Source of the DNA: Dallia pectoralis
Taxonomy: Eukaryota > Chordata > Actinopteri > Esociformes > Umbridae
Direction of reading: 5' to 3'
Assembly (NCBI GenBank): GCA_029465975.1
Contig: CM055754.1
Location: 7,664,264 to 7,728,263, forward strand
Length of the DNA stretch: 64,000 bases
The position numbers and the translations under genes were made by a program. Shown here piece by piece: positions 1-12,668 of the stretch (position 1 is its first letter; every line of letters begins with the position of its first letter). The notes beneath the pieces are model-generated. The model was not told the DNA's origin. It was given only the letters and a program-made list of their open reading frames with translations, and did no database searches.

Positions 1-2184
1 TATGCGTTTTTGTGTGTGTGTGTGCGCATCTGGGTGCCGGTGTACGCCTGCGTATGTGTGTGATATGAGAGGGGCTTCACTTGAAAGTGCTGTAGCAATT
101 TATTTGTGCTGCTAACTACCGCAGAAAGCCAAGCTCGTACCGAGTCCGTTTAAATCCCTGTAAGAAAAATGTGCTGCCTCCCTAGCTGCAGGGATACTGG
201 CTGGGCTGTGAAAGCTACAGGCCGTCCTCACTGCACGCTCACCTCCGAAGGGAGAGCTCTGGTCCCGTTGCAATTTGCAAGCTGATTTACAAACAATTTA
301 CAGTACAGCCGATCAACTTAACTAAATCATGGGTTGAACTGTTCCCCTACAACAAAAGTAATTCTCATCATCACTTTAGTAATGACACTGGTCCCTTACA
401 ACAAATGCATAATATTACTCTACATTCAATTTGCATTTTGAAGGTTTATGCAATGAGTCCCAAAGGTTTAGTCCTAGCATTGTCTATCCTTTTGTAAATA
501 CTGCTGAAAAGGGCTTTAAAAATTGGCAGCCCTTCAACCTTAGCTGACGTGCATTTCGACCCACTCATGCTGAGTAGACGGCGGGCTCCAGAGTTTGTGC
601 TCGAGGATCATGTGTCTTGGCTGGCTTCTAGATGGAGATGCATGACCAACCTGTTCACAAATGCACAATTTGTTCTCTGGAACGAGGACAGCCTGGGAGG
701 GTTCGGGGTCCCTGAATATCAATGATTATCTTTCATTTACATACCCATTAACCGTCGCCGTTCGCCGTTCTCAGAAAAGCCACGGTTTTACCGCGGCGCA
801 GGAAAAATGCTTGAGCCATTGATTCGTTTGTGGAAATTAGATTTCAGATGTTTCTCAAATTGCCCGAGTTGGACGTGGCACCGATCAATAAATTAGCTGA
901 CCCAAAACAGGCAGCCGTTAATACCTGCGATAATAATAACCATTATTGATATTTTTTGCAAATGGAATTTGTTCCCCTATCCATAGCCTCCCTGTGTGTT
1001 ATTTTGCCTCTTCACGATTGTGTTGATGCATTATTGACCAGCCTGGCTGCAAAGTAATTTAAGGGACTTTTTACGAACATCACTTTAGGACCCAAACCGG
1101 CAGTTGTCTGGCCTGTGAGTGGCAGACTGATGAATTTACAGGGTCACAGGGACGGAGGATTTTTTATCCTCAAATTCACAGATAACTGGGTCCGCTTCGA
1201 CCTTGCTGCTGCGAAGTTGTTCCCCCCACGATGCAACGGCAGAAGGAGGAGTGTTGCAAAAAGTGATATGACAACGAGAAACAGGGGGAGTGGGAAATAT
1301 CAATTTTCATGCCTCAGCCTCCCTGGTCCGGTCTGTATGTACTTTGAATAATGCACATAATAAGAAAATAAAACAGTAAATATCATTTTAAATACATTAA
1401 ACATTTTAGACATTTTAAAGCATAAAACAAATACAATTATGTAATATGAGTGTGTGTTTAAAAAAATATATAACCGTTTTTCATTTTATCTGAAAAAACA
1501 GGCCATACATGAGTTCTACAACTTCTGAAGGCTGTTGATTGGCATCTTACGCATCTAACCTGCGCTCATGCCATTTGCCAGTCTTGCTAGCCACCCTAGC
1601 TAAGAAAACTTAAATTTAATGTAAATAGCTTTTTAGTAGTTAGCTTGCTGGGGTTAGCTTGTAGTAAATAGCTTGTAGTAAATAATTAAGTTAAGGAGCA
1701 ATTTCAATACACAGAAACCAATATTAACTTTTTATTAACATTAATTATGGGTAAAATTTAGCAATGGGGTATAATTATCCGATATGCAAGTTGTAATTCA
1801 TAGCACAAGAATAATAGATGTTTGTAAAGAATTAGTTAAAGAAATAGTTGTCTGCTATTTCAACCTCATTCAGCAATGTCATCAACGTTGTGTATTTATA
1901 AAAAAACATGTGTGTTTAATGATACCCAAATTTGCTAAATAATGGAGTAGTTTATTAACAATTAATACACAATCAAATAAATACATTATGCTTTGCCTGT
2001 AATTGTGTTTATATTTGGCATATTCAGTCCCAATAGAGTGTAACCAATAGAGCCAACATGAATGATCAGATAAAGAGGTTTTAAACTCCTCATTTACACC
2101 ATTCAGAATTATATTCCTGCTAGATGGATCGCAAGGAACCAATAAAATAGTCAGACAATTCTGAACTCCGCCCATTTTGGCACT
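1..2184. other. unique AT-rich sequence, no gene seen
   Basis: No reading frame here resembles a known protein and no splice-bounded exon stands out. A short TG run lies at about 9-26. The stretch around 1360-2000 is very AT-rich. The part near 890-980 is a non-repetitive AT-rich block without repeat hallmarks; nothing more can be said from sequence alone. Confidence 0.5.
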
Positions 2185-2745
2185 TCAGGCAGTGCGGAGC
2201 AAGTCCCAAAAATATTTCATCCCAGCTCCGGCATGCGCTGTATAAAACATCAAAGTGCCGCCTCTCCATTGAGATCAAAGCTAAGGGCTGGGTTATAAAA
2301 CGTCCTCCACCGTGGTGAAACCCTCTATGCTTGGCTGTTGTCTCCTCAGGCCAGCTAGGCGCCTAGCATATGGCTGACGTGGATGAGGAGGATTAATAAT
2401 CCTGTGGTGATGAAGCGTCTGGGGATGTAGACTCTGGCCGTGGGGGGGTATTTTGGGCGCGTGTGAACGTCTGTGTGCGTGTGTGTTTGTGAGTGTACGA
2501 ATGTGTTGTTGGTGACTCCCACCCTGGAGGTGTGAGGCGAATCAGAGGACACATACCGACGGGGGTTCCTCCAGCTCCCACAATCCACCTGTACCTGGCC
2601 AGCTGGGCTACCTGCACGATGACACAACGGGAGGCCAACGTGTTTCCCTCTCCGGAGCGAAAAAGGGCCTTGTTCATTATTAATCACCCATCTAAACCAT
2701 CAGCTCTCACCTGCCCGACTCCCCGATGACAGAAGTAAAACACGC
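2185..2745. other. candidate regulatory or conserved non-coding block
   Basis: This block is more GC-rich than its flanks and contains two TATA-like strings, tataaaacat at 2241-2250 and ggttataaaa at 2291-2300. It ends with a homeodomain-type AT core (attattaatcac, about 2677-2688) inside mixed-complexity DNA. No known repeat is recognised. It could be a promoter or a conserved element, but this is an impression of composition only; no downstream coding sequence was found. Confidence 0.22.
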
Positions 2746-3386
2746 CGACTGTCGGGAGTCTGCGCAGCTGTCTTTCTCTCCGCGTCCTCTCTCATTTCTC
2801 TCCCTCTTTCTTTCCGTGTACTAGTTCTACTGCATTCAAAGTATATTACATACGTAGGCTATGCATGATTAGGGTAATACTACGTTTTATAATAATGTTG
2901 TTTGTGAGTAATACTTACATACTCTACGACCTATAGCGATTTATTAGTTTGTTTTTAAATTATCATCACATTTATATTTTATTCTCCATTCATTGCTTTT
3001 TGTTAGCTCGATTTTAGCTACGGTAGTAAAAAAAATCACATTGTTATTACAATGAACACATTTTAATAAAGCTGACAAGCAGTAACATCCTGTTCTTCCC
3101 AGACTCATTAAAGTTAGGCTGGCTAAGATTTAGCACATTAATGAATGATGAACTTTATTGCCTATTGATGGCAGTAAGTATGTTAGAGGCAAATGCTTGA
3201 TCTAAAATTAAACAAAACACATTTGTTATGGTTTTCCATGTTACTTAACTTGTTTTTGGACAGACTGAATAGAAGTTTGGCAAATCTGTACATAAAATTA
3301 AACTCACCACGCTTGTGCACAACTTGTCTTTGTTCTTCCCAGCAGACTTGATCATGACTCTCAGGCTATAATCAATTGTAAACTAA

Positions 3387-3432
<46 letters not shown>

Positions 3433-5299
3433 ATATATATATGCTGTGAAGGTTAAAAGAACATCAGAAATCTTTATTGTCAATGATAATCTGTTATTGC
3501 TAGCTAATTTGATTTGGAAATTAACAAAGGGTTGTCATTGGGAGGGAAGTTGCCCTTGCTGCTTCGTAGCAAAAGCACTGTGGCTTTGTAGTGGATGTGC
3601 GCTTCAACTGGAAGTCACTGAATTGAGTAAAGGAGCCAGGCCACATTGGAGAACTTGAACAGAAGGCTGGTGCATTCAATGTATATTGGCCATTTGAGCT
3701 GTTCTTATAAACTATGAATTATTTTTGAATAATGAGTGAACAAACACCAAAATCACATTTACACAAAGGGGCAAAAGCGGGCAAAGCCCTCTCAGTTGGA
3801 ACATTGTGCCCGCTCAATCTTGTATCTATGTTTTTGATTAAATGTACTTTGACATTATTTAAGGTGTATTGTGTTATCGGCGAGTTTCTGTGCCCTCTAA
3901 GTAATTTCGGATTAAACCCTAGCCCTCCTTGTTGAGTTAATTCAACTGCCCGGCCTGATCACAATGACAAGTGCTCTGAGCGACAACGCATGTTATTGTT
4001 ATAGACTAGCCATAGGCTTTATCATAATTTAAAACCCACTTCCAGGTTTTTTCCGATTGCAAATATATCAAATTAGGGATATCAAGTGTGACAAACGGAT
4101 ACGGTTACTGATACAAGTATGGCAAGATAAGAATCCAAACGGTTAACTCACTGCCATCACATTTGTCGTGTATACAATACTGCAAATAATTATATCAACA
4201 CCATTATATAATGTATTGTCATCTTCACTGACAATGAGCAAAGTAAGCAGTACCGACCCCCGTGACAAGGACACACAGCCCCTAACAAGTTAATGACTTG
4301 ATGATTAAAAAGCCAGTATTAAATGTGATATTGTGATTGGAGCAATCCCAGGCGTCAGCTGATCTGTCACTGACCAATGGCCACTCCGGCTACCTGTCTG
4401 AACTGGCTTTGTTAATTGAAAGTGGAGATGACTATGCTTAAGGCGAATCAAATAGAAAAGAAAAGAAATGGCTACAGTTGACAGTTTTTTGTTATTCAAT
4501 TAAATGTGTCTTTAGGAAAGTGGCTTTTGCTCATCTAAATTACAATAAACTATATTAATATGCCTCCCCCTTGGAGCTAAGTTGGCCCCCAATCTTCCTA
4601 ATGGAATGTTCTGCCCAAATTTCCCATTTTTACCTCAGACATGAGTTCCATTTTGACTTTTTACTTGCCATCCATTACTTACAGTTAACAAAATATATAT
4701 AATTTGAATAAGTCAGAATTTTAAATCCAGCAGTAGACACACATGCAAATGGTTTTAATTAGTTTGCAATACTGAAGGCTATTTATAATTTCTTTATCAC
4801 CCTTGTGGGGCTTCATAGACAGAGAAACACAATCAAATACCTAGACTGGTGGCCTGTAAAATTTGAACGGATCGTTATGAAGTGTGCTAGATAAAACCCA
4901 CGCAAAAACCACCCACGTGTTCAGGTGAAAAAAAATGTATATCACATTTTGAAAGTCCAAAAGGGCACTTTATATTTTTGGGGATATCACCATGTCACTT
5001 TTTGAAATGCCAGTGAAGACTGGTTACGCACCCAAATTGCTGTGGCCTCTGGGTTTTACCTACATGTCAGTGGCGCCTCAGGGTTTTACGTGGTGCATTG
5101 AAAGCATAGGCCACTGCTTTCATATTCCGACATTTTTCAGAAGCTTTTGGGGAACACACAGGCAATGCAGCCAATTATCTTCAGAAGTCAGAGAATTTGT
5201 TGAATGAACTGTTGTTGTCCAATGCGTTTCACATGATTTCAGGTAAATAAATGTGTCTCTTGAATGTCCCATAGTTGTTTAGTAAAGTTTTGAACAAAC
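2746..5299. other. unique sequence, no gene seen
   Basis: Unique AT-rich DNA with only short, unconvincing open frames. Apart from the microsatellite at 3393-3441, nothing recognisable is present. Confidence 0.5.
3393..3441. repeat. (AC)n followed by (AT)n microsatellite
   Basis: An uninterrupted AC run passes into a TA-rich run. It is a simple sequence repeat with no other content. Confidence 0.95.
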
Positions 5300-5500
5300 T
5301 ATCAATCAACAAAGTTGTCACAAAGTGATTTTACAAACACCCAGCCGGACAGAGCAAGTTGATACACAGCTGCTAGAAAAAACTCCCTGATGGGTCGAAT
5401 TTAGGAGAACCTAGATAAGAACCAGGCTCTGAGGCGTGGCCAGTTCTCTTCTGGCTGTTGCCCATGAAGACATAGCAACATTCAAAGCAAATCTATAACA
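5300..5500 (+). repeat. fragment of a dispersed fish repeat
   Basis: The stretch containing gatacacagctgctag (about 5360-5375) and the block ending ggccagttctcttctggctg (about 5438-5457) match, from memory, a repeat often seen in fish introns and intergenic DNA. No coding capacity or clean ends are visible here, so the copy is probably truncated. The class is not assigned. Confidence 0.4.
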
Positions 5501-6141
5501 CTGTTGTTCAAAAGCATCAATCAGTGGCAAAAGATACAAGATCATTTTCAATGCATTTATTATACCCTGGAGCAAGGTAAAGTCTATTATTATGAAATGG
5601 AGAGATTAAGAGAGAACATGCACAGTTATTAAAGCTACATGTGGCAAGCTGAGCAAGTCACAGTAAAAGACTAAGGTGCCAGAGTGACATGAGGCCGTCG
5701 TCTAATAACAGAAACAGATAACTCGGCAGACGTCTGTGTTTCAGATAACAGTCTTTGGTTTAGACAACAACACTGTCGTTTACAGCTGTCGCTTAAAGCC
5801 TTGGGGAGGCTTTAGTTCGACTCTAATTGGTGACAGCACAGAAGAGGTAAAACCACCCCCGTTCAATCCTGCCTCTAATTAGTTAGACAGTGACAAACTG
5901 CCCCTTAGAACTAGTTGATCAGTCAACATTCAGCCAGCAGCATGTCAGTAGTTCAGTTGAACCAGGTCATTAGGAGGATAGAAAGTACTTAAAGTGAATG
6001 GTTCTGACATGCACAATCCAGTACCATACAACAGTAAGTTAACAAAATGAAATAGTTGTCGGTGAAGCTGAAGAAGTCAAGACATAAACAGCACTGTGTT
6101 CTCTTCTCGCAAGTCGTTTTTTAACTGTCCGTTTTTTTGTG
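5501..6141. other. unique sequence, no gene seen
   Basis: Unique sequence without a recognisable gene or repeat. The part at about 5690-5900 has mixed complexity and could be regulatory, but nothing in it proves this. Confidence 0.45.
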
Positions 6142-6276
6142 TTCAATAAAGCCGCTTTCTTCATGTGATATGAAGTCAAAATGGAGCCCTTTCCTTTCTT
6201 AAGAAGCAATGATATTGAAACGTGCGTTAATGTTTGAGGCAATGAGCCACAATAGTGATTTGTTAAATATAGATAA
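6142..6276 (-). repeat. L1-clade fragment, 135-bp copy of 8137-8271
   Basis: This segment is identical to 8137-8271 except for one visible substitution. On the minus strand it encodes LPQ/MPQTLTHVSISLLLKKGKG, a conserved stretch of the L1-clade reverse transcriptase N-terminal to its catalytic core. The sequence on both sides differs from the 8-kb copy, so only this short piece was copied. Confidence 0.75.
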
Positions 6277-6897
6277 AAAACGGTGACATTTCACAGAGCA
6301 CCAGTCCTGTTCACTACAATAAAAATATTACTTCCGTGCTCCAATTTGCAAATGTTTATTTCAAATCCTTTAAAGGTTTGACCTGTGATATTTATAAGTC
6401 CCATTATTACCCTTTAAAACACCTAAAATAATGTCACCTAAACTGTCTGTGCCCACTAGAACAGCAAATAACAAGTTGTCACACACATTTTCCATTTTAT
6501 TTAACAATGTGACAAATATGTCATCCTGTTATACCATATTATAACATAACAGGATGGCCAGGCGTTGTAACATAATTTATAGTAGCCATATAACAGTATT
6601 TATCACAGCGTATGACAAACGTTAGTATGATAAAATATTGTTAATGCACACATACGCACACATACAGAAAAGTGTCAGAAAAAATGCGTTTCACTCGCAG
6701 CCAAATTCAAGTACAAGAATAGTAGACGATAAGAAATGGTGACGAGAATGACAGGCAAACATTATATTTTCTAGAAGATAACACAAAATAGCAAGTATTT
6801 GAGGCCTGTGCAAGATATGGCCATAAGGGACCATGACATGTGATATGTTTGTTCTCTGCCGTGTCTAAATGACATGTCACATGAAGCGCTTGGAGTC

Positions 6898-7002
6898 ATC
6901 CCAAATGGCACCCTATTTGCTCTATAGTGCACTAACATGGTAAAGTACTGCAGTACATATATAGAGAGCATTATTAAGGGATTTAGAGTACCATTTGGGA
7001 TA
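6898..7002. mobile_element. short fold-back (MITE-like) element
   Basis: The ends atcccaaatgg (6898-6908) and ccatttgggat (6991-7001) are perfect inverted repeats. Inner sequences (caccctatttgctctatag against tatagagagcattatt) are also roughly complementary, so the whole unit can fold back. It resembles a fold-back sequence that I associate with salmonid and related genomes. No coding capacity. Confidence 0.6.
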
Positions 7003-7959
7003 GATATAGTGTGTTATTGACCTGACATTCCCAGCAGATATTTGCGGTTCTCCATCTCTGTAGTGACAAATTGCCAAAAGGCTTTTTCATTTTTCACTCT
7101 AATTTGTTGTTGTTTGGTTTTATCCTTTAAGGCTATTTCTAATGATTGAATTGGCAAGCTGTCAGAGCTGAAGTGACGTTTTAGAAGTGGATTCTGGCAG
7201 TGTACTGTACTATGCCAGTCGGACTGTAATATGGTGGCCGGAAGGGCACCATTTTCAATACAATGTTGATTATGAGAAATCAATGAGAAAGCAGTTGCGT
7301 TAAGAAGTTAAAAAATTGTTGATATTACAAGCAAACTTTATATTTTTGCTTAAATCAACGTAATACGAGAAAAATGTTTCTACATTTTACTAAATGAAAA
7401 CCTACCTTACATAACAGTCCCAAACTGTTAATCCCACATTAAACCATTCCCACCCAATTTTGGAACATTCAAATAACATACACCCAAGCCCCAGTTAGTT
7501 CGGCCAACATGGTTGCAACTGAATGACAAGAACTTACAAAATAATTTTTAAGAAAGCGTCCAAATTGTCTTTATTATGCCACCAACTGTGATCTTACACA
7601 CAATTCAACTTGCCAGGCAGCAATAGTTCATTTTTAGAGTTCCTGTGAAGTGATATAATATTGTTATATAATGTAATTAGAAGACAAAGGCTTCCTGTTA
7701 AAGTTTATTTCTGGATAGACAATCCCACGGTTGGTTTCAGGGTAAAGTTGGTAATCCATGAAAAAGACAAAGTGCCTGATTTGAAAATAAGATGGAGGCT
7801 GTGAACAGGTGGATTAGATGATGATTGTATGTAGGACCAAAAGGGTTAGCAACATTAAAACCATATTTTGATGATTATGGATTATTAACGAGACAAAAAC
7901 ATGAAGGAGTAAGAGAGGTAGATACAGAGAGGTGTGCCCAGAAAAACGTTTAAAGAAGA
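7003..7959. other. unique AT-rich sequence, no gene seen
   Basis: Short reading frames here have no recognisable domains. Nothing else of note. Confidence 0.5.
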
Positions 7960-8475
7960 AGCACCCATGAAAAGGATGTGTCCCCAAAAAATTATTTCCT
8001 ATAAACAGCAAAACAATATTCCAAATTGACCTTGTCAAATGCCTTCTCTATATCTAATGATACAACTAGAGTATCAGCTTGAGTTGTGTGGAATAGCTCA
8101 TGAGAAAAAATCTAGATACAGAAAACAGTGTCAGACTTCAATAAAGCCGCTTTCTTCCTGTGATATGAAGTCAAAATGGAGCCCTTTCCTTTCTTAAGAA
8201 GCAATGATATTGAAACGTGCGTTAATGTTTGAGGCAATGAGCCACAATAGTGATTTGTTAAATATAGATAAGAATAACTGTGCCTATTTGCCTTGAAATT
8301 TACCATCTGGGCCAAAGGCTTTGCCAATCTGCATGAATTTAATTGAATGTATAATTTCCTCTCTGACAAGAGTGGTAGCAAGTTCAACAGGAGTTGTAGA
8401 ATCAGATGTTGGGATCCACATGTCATCCTGAAATACTATCATGATGGTATTGCTAGTGGAAACTCTGACTCGCAC
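7960..8475 (-). pseudogene. L1-clade LINE reverse transcriptase relic
   Basis: Read on the minus strand, three blocks of an L1-type reverse transcriptase appear in the correct order. The first (about 8400-8284) contains EEIIHSIKFMQIGKAFGPDG, the block before the catalytic domain. The second (about 8260-8145) contains LPQTLTHVSISLLLKKGKG. The third (about 8076-8030) reads ADTLVVSLDIEKAFDKVN, where the first catalytic aspartate of the polymerase lies. The blocks are in different frames with internal deletions between them, and the rest of the polymerase, the endonuclease and ORF1 are missing. It is a dead 5'- and 3'-truncated copy. Assignment to the L1 clade is from motif memory; the precise family is unknown. 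Confidence 0.8.
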
Positions 8476-8872
8476 AGAGAAGAGGCAAGGCCGGTATGAT
8501 TGACAAAATCTACGCTCTTCTTTGGTGCTTACTGGACTGACAATGAGCTGCTTCCCACAGGCAGCCAGCGTTGATGTTTATCCTGCAACTGTATCATTTC
8601 GACAGCCCTAGAAAAAGGTGACCAGCCTTTTTGTGATAAAGTTAAACTGTTAAATAAGCTTATTGTGTATTTCAATGAGTGAAGAATGGATTGAGGCCCC
8701 TTGAACGCATCATTTTATGCTGGTATGAATGACCATAGGACCGCGATAGGTTTGCCCAGCTTATTCCACTGAATATAACTGAATCTACACAAAAAATGTG
8801 ACAAGATGAGTGATGCAAGTCAAGCCATTGCACACAAGGGCACATCTGGAATGCTGACTTGAATCGTGTATG

Positions 8873-9010
8873 CATGCTAGTAAATCAAACGGCAACACTG
8901 CCAGAGGGAGGCTAACATGCTAGTAAATCTAAAAGCAAAACAGCCAGACGAAGGCTAACATGCTAGTAAATCTAACGGCAACACAGCCAGACGAAAGGCT
9001 AACATGCTGG
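8873..9010. repeat. short tandem repeat, about 44-bp unit, 3 copies
   Basis: Three diverged copies each begin catgctagtaaatc and end aggctaa. A partial fourth begins at about 9003. No coding meaning is apparent. Confidence 0.8.
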
Positions 9011-10569
9011 TATTCGTAATCACAACTTGGAGGATCATATTAATGAAAGCTAGTTCCCTGTATCACATTCTGTGTAGCTGTTGAGCTGGCACTCAGGGGA
9101 GATGGCATGACTGAAAATTTGAGATCCTAGAATTCATAATCAGACAAACCCACTGCAGACTAATAGCTTCATTTCTTCTATCCACAGTGTTGCCCTTCAG
9201 GCAGATCAGAGCCACCTTGCACCTACATTTCTGTAAGTTACCTACCTTTATATGGTACTTAAATGATAAAGTAACTACCGGTAGCTAGCCATCATCGCTT
9301 GGTAGCATTTCCGTTACCACAGCCAATCAGGAATCTCCATTGATATATACTGTGAGTTTGATATTGGAGGGGGGCGGGGCGCTTATGACGTTTACAGACA
9401 TTAGCATTCAGTATTAGAGGCTGTCCTTCGGATCTCACAGAGGTTTGTCTGCTGTTCTGAGATAGCTAGCCCACTTAATGTACAGAGCCTGTACAACACA
9501 CCTGGGAGGAGACCAGCTCTCTCGCTCTTACAAGGCTTTTTATGTAAATTCACTGCTTAAGAGTTGCAGCAGTTCAACAAGCTTTCCTGCAGATGAGGCA
9601 GATCATGAAGCAATAATGTTTCCACAGGGATAACTTGTGGTTCTCGGTTGTTAGAGGGTGTTTCTACAAGTGCATCTAACTTGACCATTATCTTACAGTC
9701 TTGATGTAACTGCTATATTTTTTAAGCAGAAGTTAGGTATAATCATTGCTGTGTCAAAACATAAACAAAACGGCTTCTTTACTTGTATACGTTTTACTAA
9801 TTTGAAAAGTGTTTGTTTTACAGGTTAACAGTTTTCAATGAACAGCAACAATATGCAGTCTGACTGTTACTCAGGCTGTACAGTATTTGCCTCAACTGTT
9901 TAACTAGAACTCATAGGCACAAATGATTGTCCTGGGTATGTTACAAAGCCTTAGTTGAGAAAAAAATTAACTGAATGCATAAACACTCACTAGCGCTCAA
10001 CAATGCATTTTTTTTTACATTCATTCATTTTTTACATTTTATTTTTTTAAACATAAAATTAATTGTGTAATACAAGTAGTGGTGTAGTTTGTTGTCTGCC
10101 TAATCTTAGATTCCAAGTTTGAACACTTTTCCTCGCTTTCTTCTCAAATACGTTACGTGTGATGCTGTCATGTCCCTGTCTTCTGACTCAGAGGTTCTCA
10201 GATGTACCATAGCTGTCCGATATTGGATATATTCTTGAGCTTGCACGCCTGATTCAACTGGTCAACTGATAATCAAGAACTTGTATTGGCGATCAGCTAA
10301 GCTAGCTCAGGGCAACCATAGTACACAGAGGGAACTGTCTCTGGGTCCCTGAACGATGTCTGAAAAACATAATTCTCAAATCATTCCTCCATGACCATCT
10401 GTTTTGTCTCTTTCCTCAGAAATAAAATACATTTGTTTTTCACACTGATGTGGTTTTAATGCTTGAACGTCAGAATAATACCATAAAAGCCTAAAAATAA
10501 TTATTGTTGGCCATAAGCCAATTACTGCATTGCAGAAGCATCGGATCTCTACCGACATTAGCAGTCTGT
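9011..10569. other. unique sequence, no gene seen
   Basis: Unique, mostly AT-rich DNA. A short GC-rich run (ggaggggggcggggcgc, about 9366-9382) may be an Sp1-type site, but no transcript can be inferred. Confidence 0.45.
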
Positions 10570-10880
10570 GGACTAGCCAGATTTTTTAAAAGAAATTTAT
10601 GCGACAGCCAATGCCCCCATGTGAACAAAAATATTGCCCCGCTAAAACTTGCTTTGCTTCATTTACCTTCAATGACTGCCACCCAACCCTTCCTGCAGTT
10701 AATAATCAGTCTCTCACAGCACTATGGAGTCATTTTGGCCTACTCCTCTATGCTGATCCGTTTTAACTGAATGACATTTGTGAGCTGCTCGTTTCTGGTC
10801 CTGCCACAACATATCAGTAGAGTTTAGGTCTGTTCTCACCAGTAGTAATGGACCTGAATTTCACCTAGAAGGTTCCACTT
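10570..10880 (-). mobile_element. degenerate Tc1-like DNA transposon fragment
   Basis: The segment around 10697-10840 (ctctcacagcactatgg, ttttggcctactcctc, tcctgccacaacatatcag) resembles the antisense strand of a Tc1/mariner-type transposase gene found in many fish. No open frame survives and no terminal repeats can be placed. The LTR element at 11.08 kb is inserted about 200 bp further on. Confidence 0.4.
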
Positions 10881-11088
10881 TTGTTTGTTGAACGCTTTTC
10901 GGGAACTCCTGATGAAGAGTCAATCTCCATGAGCATTCGTGTTCTCGCTCTGCTAAATGTCTCTCCGATGGCAGTCTGTCGTACCGAGAAAACCACATCA
11001 TACGAATTAAGTGTTTGAGATTTACCAGCAATGAAGCTGGTTTTTATCCATTAAAACCGAGCTCCCGGGCCCTTTGCCGGAGCACTGC

Positions 11089-11481
11089 TGTCACGGTCCG
11101 TCCAAGGTGTAGTGCGTGAAGCCATGTGCAGAGCCAATGTATCCGTTTTAACACAGGTTTATTTATATAATCAAAAGTAAAACAAACCGTGAACGGCGGA
11201 AAAGAACTAAACTGTTAAACTAGAAATAATAGTGCGCATAACCAGCGACTTATCCAATAGTCAAATAACAGCACGTCTTCTAATACATTTAACACTCACC
11301 TCTAAATACAACGTGTGACATGTAACAATGCGAAGCAACGAGTGCACTGCTCGCGACCCTCTTATATCCCATTGATTACAAGTGCAAACAGCCGTGAGAC
11401 AAACGTAAACACGGAAGTGAAACAAGGAAGTGCATCACCGAAATATGTCCGTGTAGCAACGCCACCACACCAATCGTGACA
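11089..11481 (-). repeat. 3' LTR of the non-autonomous element
   Basis: This is the downstream LTR in the minus-strand sense. The polypurine tract adjoins its 11481 end. The AATAAA signal (minus strand, 11158-11163) would terminate the element's transcript here. Confidence 0.93.
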
Positions 11482-11493
11482 GTATCCCCCACT
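11482..11493 (-). promoter_or_regulatory. polypurine tract of the LTR element
   Basis: The minus strand reads AGTGGGGGATAC directly before the TGTCACG start of the 3' LTR. This is the usual place and composition for the plus-strand primer of LTR retroelements. It also fixes the element's orientation. Confidence 0.7.
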
Positions 11494-11623
11494 AAAAGGC
11501 TAGCTCCCCAGATAGCCGAACGGAAACACAAAACCAAAACAAGGGAGCAACAGGGAGAGAACCCACAGTTAAACCCAAAAGGGTCAGTCCAGGACCGCAG
11601 GTCCAGCCCTGAATATGCCTCGG

Positions 11624-11812
11624 GGGCTGAGAGACCGCCATCTAGTGCGGCAGAGAGACCGCCATCTAGTGCGGCAGAGAGACCGCCATCTAGTGCGGCA
11701 GAGAGACCGCCATCTAGTGCGGCTGAGAGTCCGCCACCTTGTGCGGCTCAGAGTCCGCCGTCTTGTGCGGCTCAGAGTCCGCCGTCTTGTGCGGCTCAGA
11801 GTCCGCCGTCGT
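11624..11812. repeat. 24-bp minisatellite inside the LTR element
   Basis: About eight 24-bp units in two flavours: agagaccgccatctagtgcg, then cagagtccgccgtcttgtgc. On the minus strand they encode repeated RTRRRTLS/RTRWRSLC octapeptides at the end of the long frame. Confidence 0.9.
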
Positions 11813-12451
11813 GGGCGACGTGGTGGCGGAGGCCATCGTGGGCGCCGTCGTGGCGGCGGCCATCGTGGGCGCAGTCGTGGCGGCGGCCATCGTGGGCGGT
11901 GTCGTGGCGGCGGCCATCGTGAGCGTAGTCGTGGCGGCGGCCGTCGTGAGCGTAGTCGTGGCGGCGGCCGTCGTGAGCGTAGTCGTGGCGGCGGCCGTCG
12001 TGAGCGTAGTCGTGGCGGCGGCCGTCGTGAGCGTAGTCGTGGCGGCGGCCGTCGTGAGCGTAGTCGTGGCGGCGGCCGTCGTGAGCGTAGTCGTGGCGGC
12101 GGCCGTCGTGAGCGTAGTCGTGGCGGCGGCCGTCGTGAGCGTAGTCGTGGCGGCGGCCGTCGTGAGCGTAGTCGTGGCGGCGGCCGTCGTGAGCGTAGTC
12201 GTGGCGGCGGCCATCGTGAGCGTAGTCGTGGCGGCGGCCATCGTGAGCGTAGTCGTGGCGGCGGCCATCGTGAGCGTAGTCGTGGCGGCGGCCATCGTGA
12301 GCGTAGTCGTGGCGGCGGCCATCGTGAGCGTAGTCGTGGCGGCGGCCATCGTGAGCGTAGTCGTGGCGGCGGCCATCGTGAGCGTCGTCGTGGCGGCGGC
12401 CATCGTGAGCGTCGTCGTGGCGGCGGCCATCGTGAGCGTCGTCGTGGCGCG
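11813..12451. repeat. 27-bp minisatellite inside the LTR element
   Basis: About 23 copies of a 27-bp unit containing gtcgtggcggcggcc. Variants fall in runs: gtgggc units, then ccgtcgtgagc units, then ccatcgtgagc units, then cgtcgt units. This pattern suggests local expansion of single variants. Confidence 0.92.
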
Positions 12452-12668
12452 GCCTTCGTGGGCGGCGATGCGGCAGCCATTGTGGGCGGCGATGCGGCAG
12501 CCATTGTGGGCGGCGATGCGGCAGCCATTGTGGGCGGCGATGCGGCAGCCATTGTGGGCGGCGATGCGGCAGCCATTGTGGGCGGCGATGCGGCAGCCAT
12601 TGTGGGCGGCGATGCGGCAGCCATTGTGGGCGGCGATGCGGCAGCCATTGTGGGCGGCGATGCGGCAG
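12452..12668. repeat. 24-bp minisatellite inside the LTR element
   Basis: Nine nearly identical copies of a 24-bp unit (gcggcagccattgtgggcg plus gcgat). On the minus strand each encodes the octapeptide SPPTMAAA. Confidence 0.92.
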
